Assembly: GCA_004211235.1 (NCBI GenBank)
Contig: SEEY01000134.1
Location: 1-8,601, forward strand
Direction of reading: 5' to 3'
Origin: Rubrivivax sp.
Lineage (GTDB): Bacteria > Pseudomonadota > Gammaproteobacteria > Burkholderiales > Burkholderiaceae
DNA: 8,601 nt
The position numbers and the translations under genes were made by a program. Below are positions 6,708 through 8,601 of the stretch, in pieces. Positions within the stretch are counted from its first letter, which is position 1. Each line of letters opens with the position of its first letter. Below the pieces are notes generated by a model. The model saw nothing but the letters and a program-made list of their open reading frames with translations, ran no database searches and had not been told where the DNA came from.

Positions 6708-7409
6708 TCAGGCGGAGAGCGCGCTGCTCTGCTGGGTCAGGCGATAACCGGCACCGCGAACGGTTTCGATCATGCGGGCGCACTGCACGCGTTCCAGCGC
6801 CTCGCGCAGCCGCTTGACGTGGACGTCGATGGTGCGCTCCTCGATGAAGACGTGGTCGCCCCAGACGCGGTCCAGCAACTGCGAGCGGCTGTGCACGCGC
6901 TCGGGGTGGGTCATGAGGAAATGCAGCAGGCGGAACTCTGTGGGGCCGAGCTTCACCTCGGCGCCGTCGCGACTGACGCGGCGCGTGCCCGGGTCGAGCA
7001 ACAGCGGGCCGATCTCGACGGCGCTGTCGAGCGCCTCGGGCGCCTTGCGGCGCAGCACGGCGCGGATGCGGGCCAGCAGCTCGTTGGTCGAGAAGGGCTT
7101 GGTGATGTAGTCGTCGGCGCCCGCGTCCAGGCCGGCGATCTTGTCGCCTTCCTCGGCACGCGCCGTCAGCATGATGACGGGCAGCTCCTTCGTGCGCGCC
7201 GCGCTGCGCCACTGGCGCGCCAGGGCCACGCCGCTCTGGCCGGGCAGCATCCAGTCCAGCACGACGAGGTCGGGCAGCACCCGGTCCACCTCGTACTGCG
7301 CCTGCGTGGCGCTGCCGGCGATGGTGATTTCGAAACCGGCATGGCGCAGGTTGATGGAGATCAGTTCGGCGATGGCCGATTCGTCTTCCACCACAAGGAT
7401 TCGACTCAT
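6708..7409 (-). CDS. phoB: Phosphate regulon response regulator PhoB
   Basis: Cytoplasmic OmpR/PhoB-family response regulator that, once phosphorylated by PhoR, activates phosphate-starvation promoters with sigma70 RNA polymerase. The 233 residues (229 in E. coli) comprise a receiver domain (about 1-122) and a winged-helix DNA-binding domain (about 133-228). Receiver residues visible are Glu8-Asp9, the phosphoacceptor Asp52 in VLDWMLPG, Thr82 in MLTAR and Lys104 in TKPF. The DNA-binding part shows LGPTEFRLLHFL, RTIDVHVKRLR and VRGAGYRL. ATG 7409 is preferred: MSRILVVEDE is the usual N-terminus and GGAG (7418-7421 on the minus strand) lies eight bases upstream. The frame is open further upstream but that part is unconserved. 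It is separated from phoU by 103 nt rich in hairpins and leads directly into phoR. Confidence 0.97.
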   Translation of the reverse strand: MSRILVVEDESAIAELISINLRHAGFEITIAGSATQAQYEVDRVLPDLVVLDWMLPGQSGVALARQWRSAARTKELPVIMLTARAEEGDKIAGLDAGADDYITKPFSTNELLARIRAVLRRKAPEALDSAVEIGPLLLDPGTRRVSRDGAEVKLGPTEFRLLHFLMTHPERVHSRSQLLDRVWGDHVFIEERTIDVHVKRLREALERVQCARMIETVRGAGYRLTQQSSALSA

Positions 7410-7440
7410 TGTTTGAACTCCAGGTTCAGCGGGGCGAGCG

Positions 7441-7504
7441 CCGGGCCGCTCCCAAGCCGGCCCGCATCCCCTCGGGGGATCGGCCGAAATACTCGTCGGA
7501 CGAG
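7441..7504 (-). repeat. Hairpin cluster between phoU and phoB, REP-like
   Basis: CGGGCCG (7442-7448) pairs with CGGCCCG (7458-7464), ATCCCC (7466-7471) with GGGGAT (7475-7480), and CTCGTC (7492-7497) with GACGAG (7499-7504). CCCCTCG (7468-7474) can instead pair with CGAGGGG (7501-7507). Three adjacent inverted repeats in about 65 nt look like an intergenic REP-type element or an mRNA processing/attenuation region that sets phoB relative to pstB-phoU. None is followed by a T-run on the minus strand. Whether it recurs in the genome cannot be seen here. Confidence 0.5.
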
Positions 7505-7512
7505 GGGCTGCT

Positions 7513-8220
7513 TCATCGAACCATGGTTTCAACGGCTTCGGGCGTGTTGTGGCGCACGTCCTGGCCTTTCACCACGTAGATGACGACCTCGGCCAGGTTC
7601 TTGGCGTGGTCGCCGACGCGCTCGATGGCCTTGGCGACGAAGACGAGGTCGATGGACGAGGAGATGGTGCGCGGGTCTTCCATCATGTAGGTGATGAGCT
7701 TGCGCAGCAGGCCGTCGAACTCCTTGTCGATCTCGTCGTCATGCTTGAGCACGTCCAGCGCACGCTCCACGTCCAGGCGGGCGAACGCGTCGAGCGCCTT
7801 GCGCAACTGGCCGGTGGCAAGCTCGGCTTCGAAGCTGAGGTCGGACATCGGCACGCGCAGCCGGCTCGACACGCCGCTGGCCACGAGGCGCTGCACGGTG
7901 CGGGCGATGCGCGCGGCCTCATCGCCGACGCGCTCGAGGTTGGCGATGCTCTTGCTGATGGCGATCAGCAGGCGCAGGTCGCGGGCGGTAGGCTGGCGGC
8001 GCGCGATGATGGTTGAGAGATCGCGGTCGATCTCGATTTCCATCGCATTGACGCGGCCTTCGCGCGCCAGCACTTCGTCGGCTGACTCGGGGCTGAAGTC
8101 GCTGAGCGCCTGCACGGCTTGCGCCACCTGCGCCTCGACGAGGCCGCCCATTTCGAGCACGCGGGTCGAGATGCCGCTCAGTTCGGCATCGAATTGGGTG
8201 GAGAGATGCTTGTCTACCAT
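7513..8220 (-). CDS. phoU: Phosphate signalling protein PhoU
   Basis: Cytoplasmic, peripheral membrane, all-helical protein that links the PstSCAB transporter to PhoR and keeps the Pho regulon off when phosphate is ample. The 235 residues contain the two tandem PhoU repeats expected of the family. Each carries the acidic metal-binding motif, seen as ERVGDEAARIA at 96-106 and ERVGDHAKNLAE at 200-211. The start ATG at 8220 is fixed by AAGGA, six bases upstream, which overlaps the pstB stop codon (TAAGGA). The two genes are only 9 nt apart, so they are in one operon and probably translationally coupled. After phoU comes the hairpin-rich gap before phoB. Confidence 0.97.
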   Translation of the reverse strand: MVDKHLSTQFDAELSGISTRVLEMGGLVEAQVAQAVQALSDFSPESADEVLAREGRVNAMEIEIDRDLSTIIARRQPTARDLRLLIAISKSIANLERVGDEAARIARTVQRLVASGVSSRLRVPMSDLSFEAELATGQLRKALDAFARLDVERALDVLKHDDEIDKEFDGLLRKLITYMMEDPRTISSSIDLVFVAKAIERVGDHAKNLAEVVIYVVKGQDVRHNTPEAVETMVR

Positions 8221-8229
8221 GGCGATTCC

Positions 8230-8601
8230 TTAGCCGAAACGGCCGGTGATGTAGTCCTCGGTGTCCTTGCGCTTGGGCTTCATGAAGAGCTCAGCGGTCG
8301 GTCCGAACTCGATGAGGTCACCGAGGTACATGTAGGCCGTGTAGTCGGAGCAGCGCGCGGCCTGCTGCATGTTGTGGGTGACGATGGCGACGGTGTAGTC
8401 GCTCTTCAGCTCGTGGATCAGTTCCTCGATCTTGCCGGTGGAGATCGGGTCCAGCGCCGAGCAGGGCTCGTCGAGCAGCAGCACCTCGGGCTTGATGGCG
8501 ATGCCGCGCGCAATGCACAGGCGCTGCTGCTGACCACCCGAGAGGCCCGAGCCGCTCTGGTTGAGCTTGTCCTTGACCTCGGTCCACAGGGCCGCCTTCT
8601 T
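8230..8601 (-). CDS. pstB: Phosphate ABC transporter ATP-binding protein PstB (C-terminal part)
   Basis: ATPase subunit of the high-affinity phosphate importer PstSCAB, acting at the cytoplasmic face of the inner membrane. The frame is open to the window edge, so only the last 123 residues are seen; Walker A and the start lie outside. Visible are the ABC signature [14 protein letters not shown], Walker B and D-loop [13 protein letters not shown], the H-loop histidine in [13 protein letters not shown], and the typical PstB ending [10 protein letters not shown]. The apparent GTG-started frame from 8484 is only an internal part. Gene order places it upstream of phoU in the same operon, with pstSCA expected further right and outside the window. 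Confidence 0.97.
   Translation of the reverse strand, partial: KKAALWTEVKDKLNQSGSGLSGGQQQRLCIARGIAIKPEVLLLDEPCSALDPISTGKIEELIHELKSDYTVAIVTHNMQQAARCSDYTAYMYLGDLIEFGPTAELFMKPKRKDTEDYITGRFG

Noticed and set aside
5468..6817. Plus-strand open frame of 449 codons across phoR
   Set aside because: Antisense shadow of a clear histidine kinase; no motifs, and it runs past the gene into phoB.
7410..7532. N-terminal extension of PhoB to 7532
   Set aside because: It would overlap the end of phoU and translate the hairpin cluster; MSRILVVEDE with a good ribosome site at 7418-7421 is the proper start.
8484..8601. Treating pstB as an 84-residue gene starting at 8484
   Set aside because: The frame continues upstream to the window edge through the ABC signature LSGGQQQR, so the apparent start is internal.

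Overview
The window is high-GC DNA with the gene order and protein sequences of a betaproteobacterium, most likely Burkholderiales (Rubrivivax/Leptothrix/Comamonadaceae-like). I infer this from the trxA-rho-rpmE2 block next to an AddB-like repair gene, the pstB-phoU-phoB-phoR order, and the wording of the Rho, PhoU and PstB proteins. I cannot name a species.

Left edge (1-1198): the first 305 codons of an AddB-like (PD-(D/E)XK superfamily) DNA-repair protein lie on the minus strand and break off at base 283. The next 61 codons of the same gene sit on the plus strand at 100-282, and bases 1-100 are an exact reverse complement of 283-382. This is a fold-back (inverted duplication with a one-copy spacer), most likely an assembly or amplification chimera at a contig end. 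A real rearrangement is not excluded.

Centre (1199-3619): a housekeeping block on the plus strand. It holds trxA (thioredoxin), rho (transcription terminator) and rpmE2 (zinc-independent ribosomal protein L31), closed by a clear intrinsic terminator. A good sigma70-type promoter lies in the last codons of trxA, so rho probably has its own transcript with a leader of about 240 nt. That leader has a strong hairpin at its 5' end, a C-rich G-free tract and a hairpin directly against the start codon, all compatible with autoregulation of rho.

Right part (3659-8601): a multi-pass membrane protein resembling glycosyltransferase family 39/ArnT converges on and overlaps by 12 nt the end of phoR. The phosphate operon then runs leftward on the minus strand: pstB (only its C-terminal part is in the window), phoU, phoB, phoR. 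PstB energises phosphate uptake, PhoU couples the transporter to signalling, PhoR is the sensor kinase and PhoB its response regulator. A cluster of GC-rich hairpins separates phoU from phoB.

I found no new biological system. The points most worth checking are the fold-back at the left edge, the rho leader, the Leu in place of the R-loop Lys of Rho, and the unassigned membrane protein. No gene-free stretch exceeds 300 bases; the longest is the rho leader, 1640-1884.
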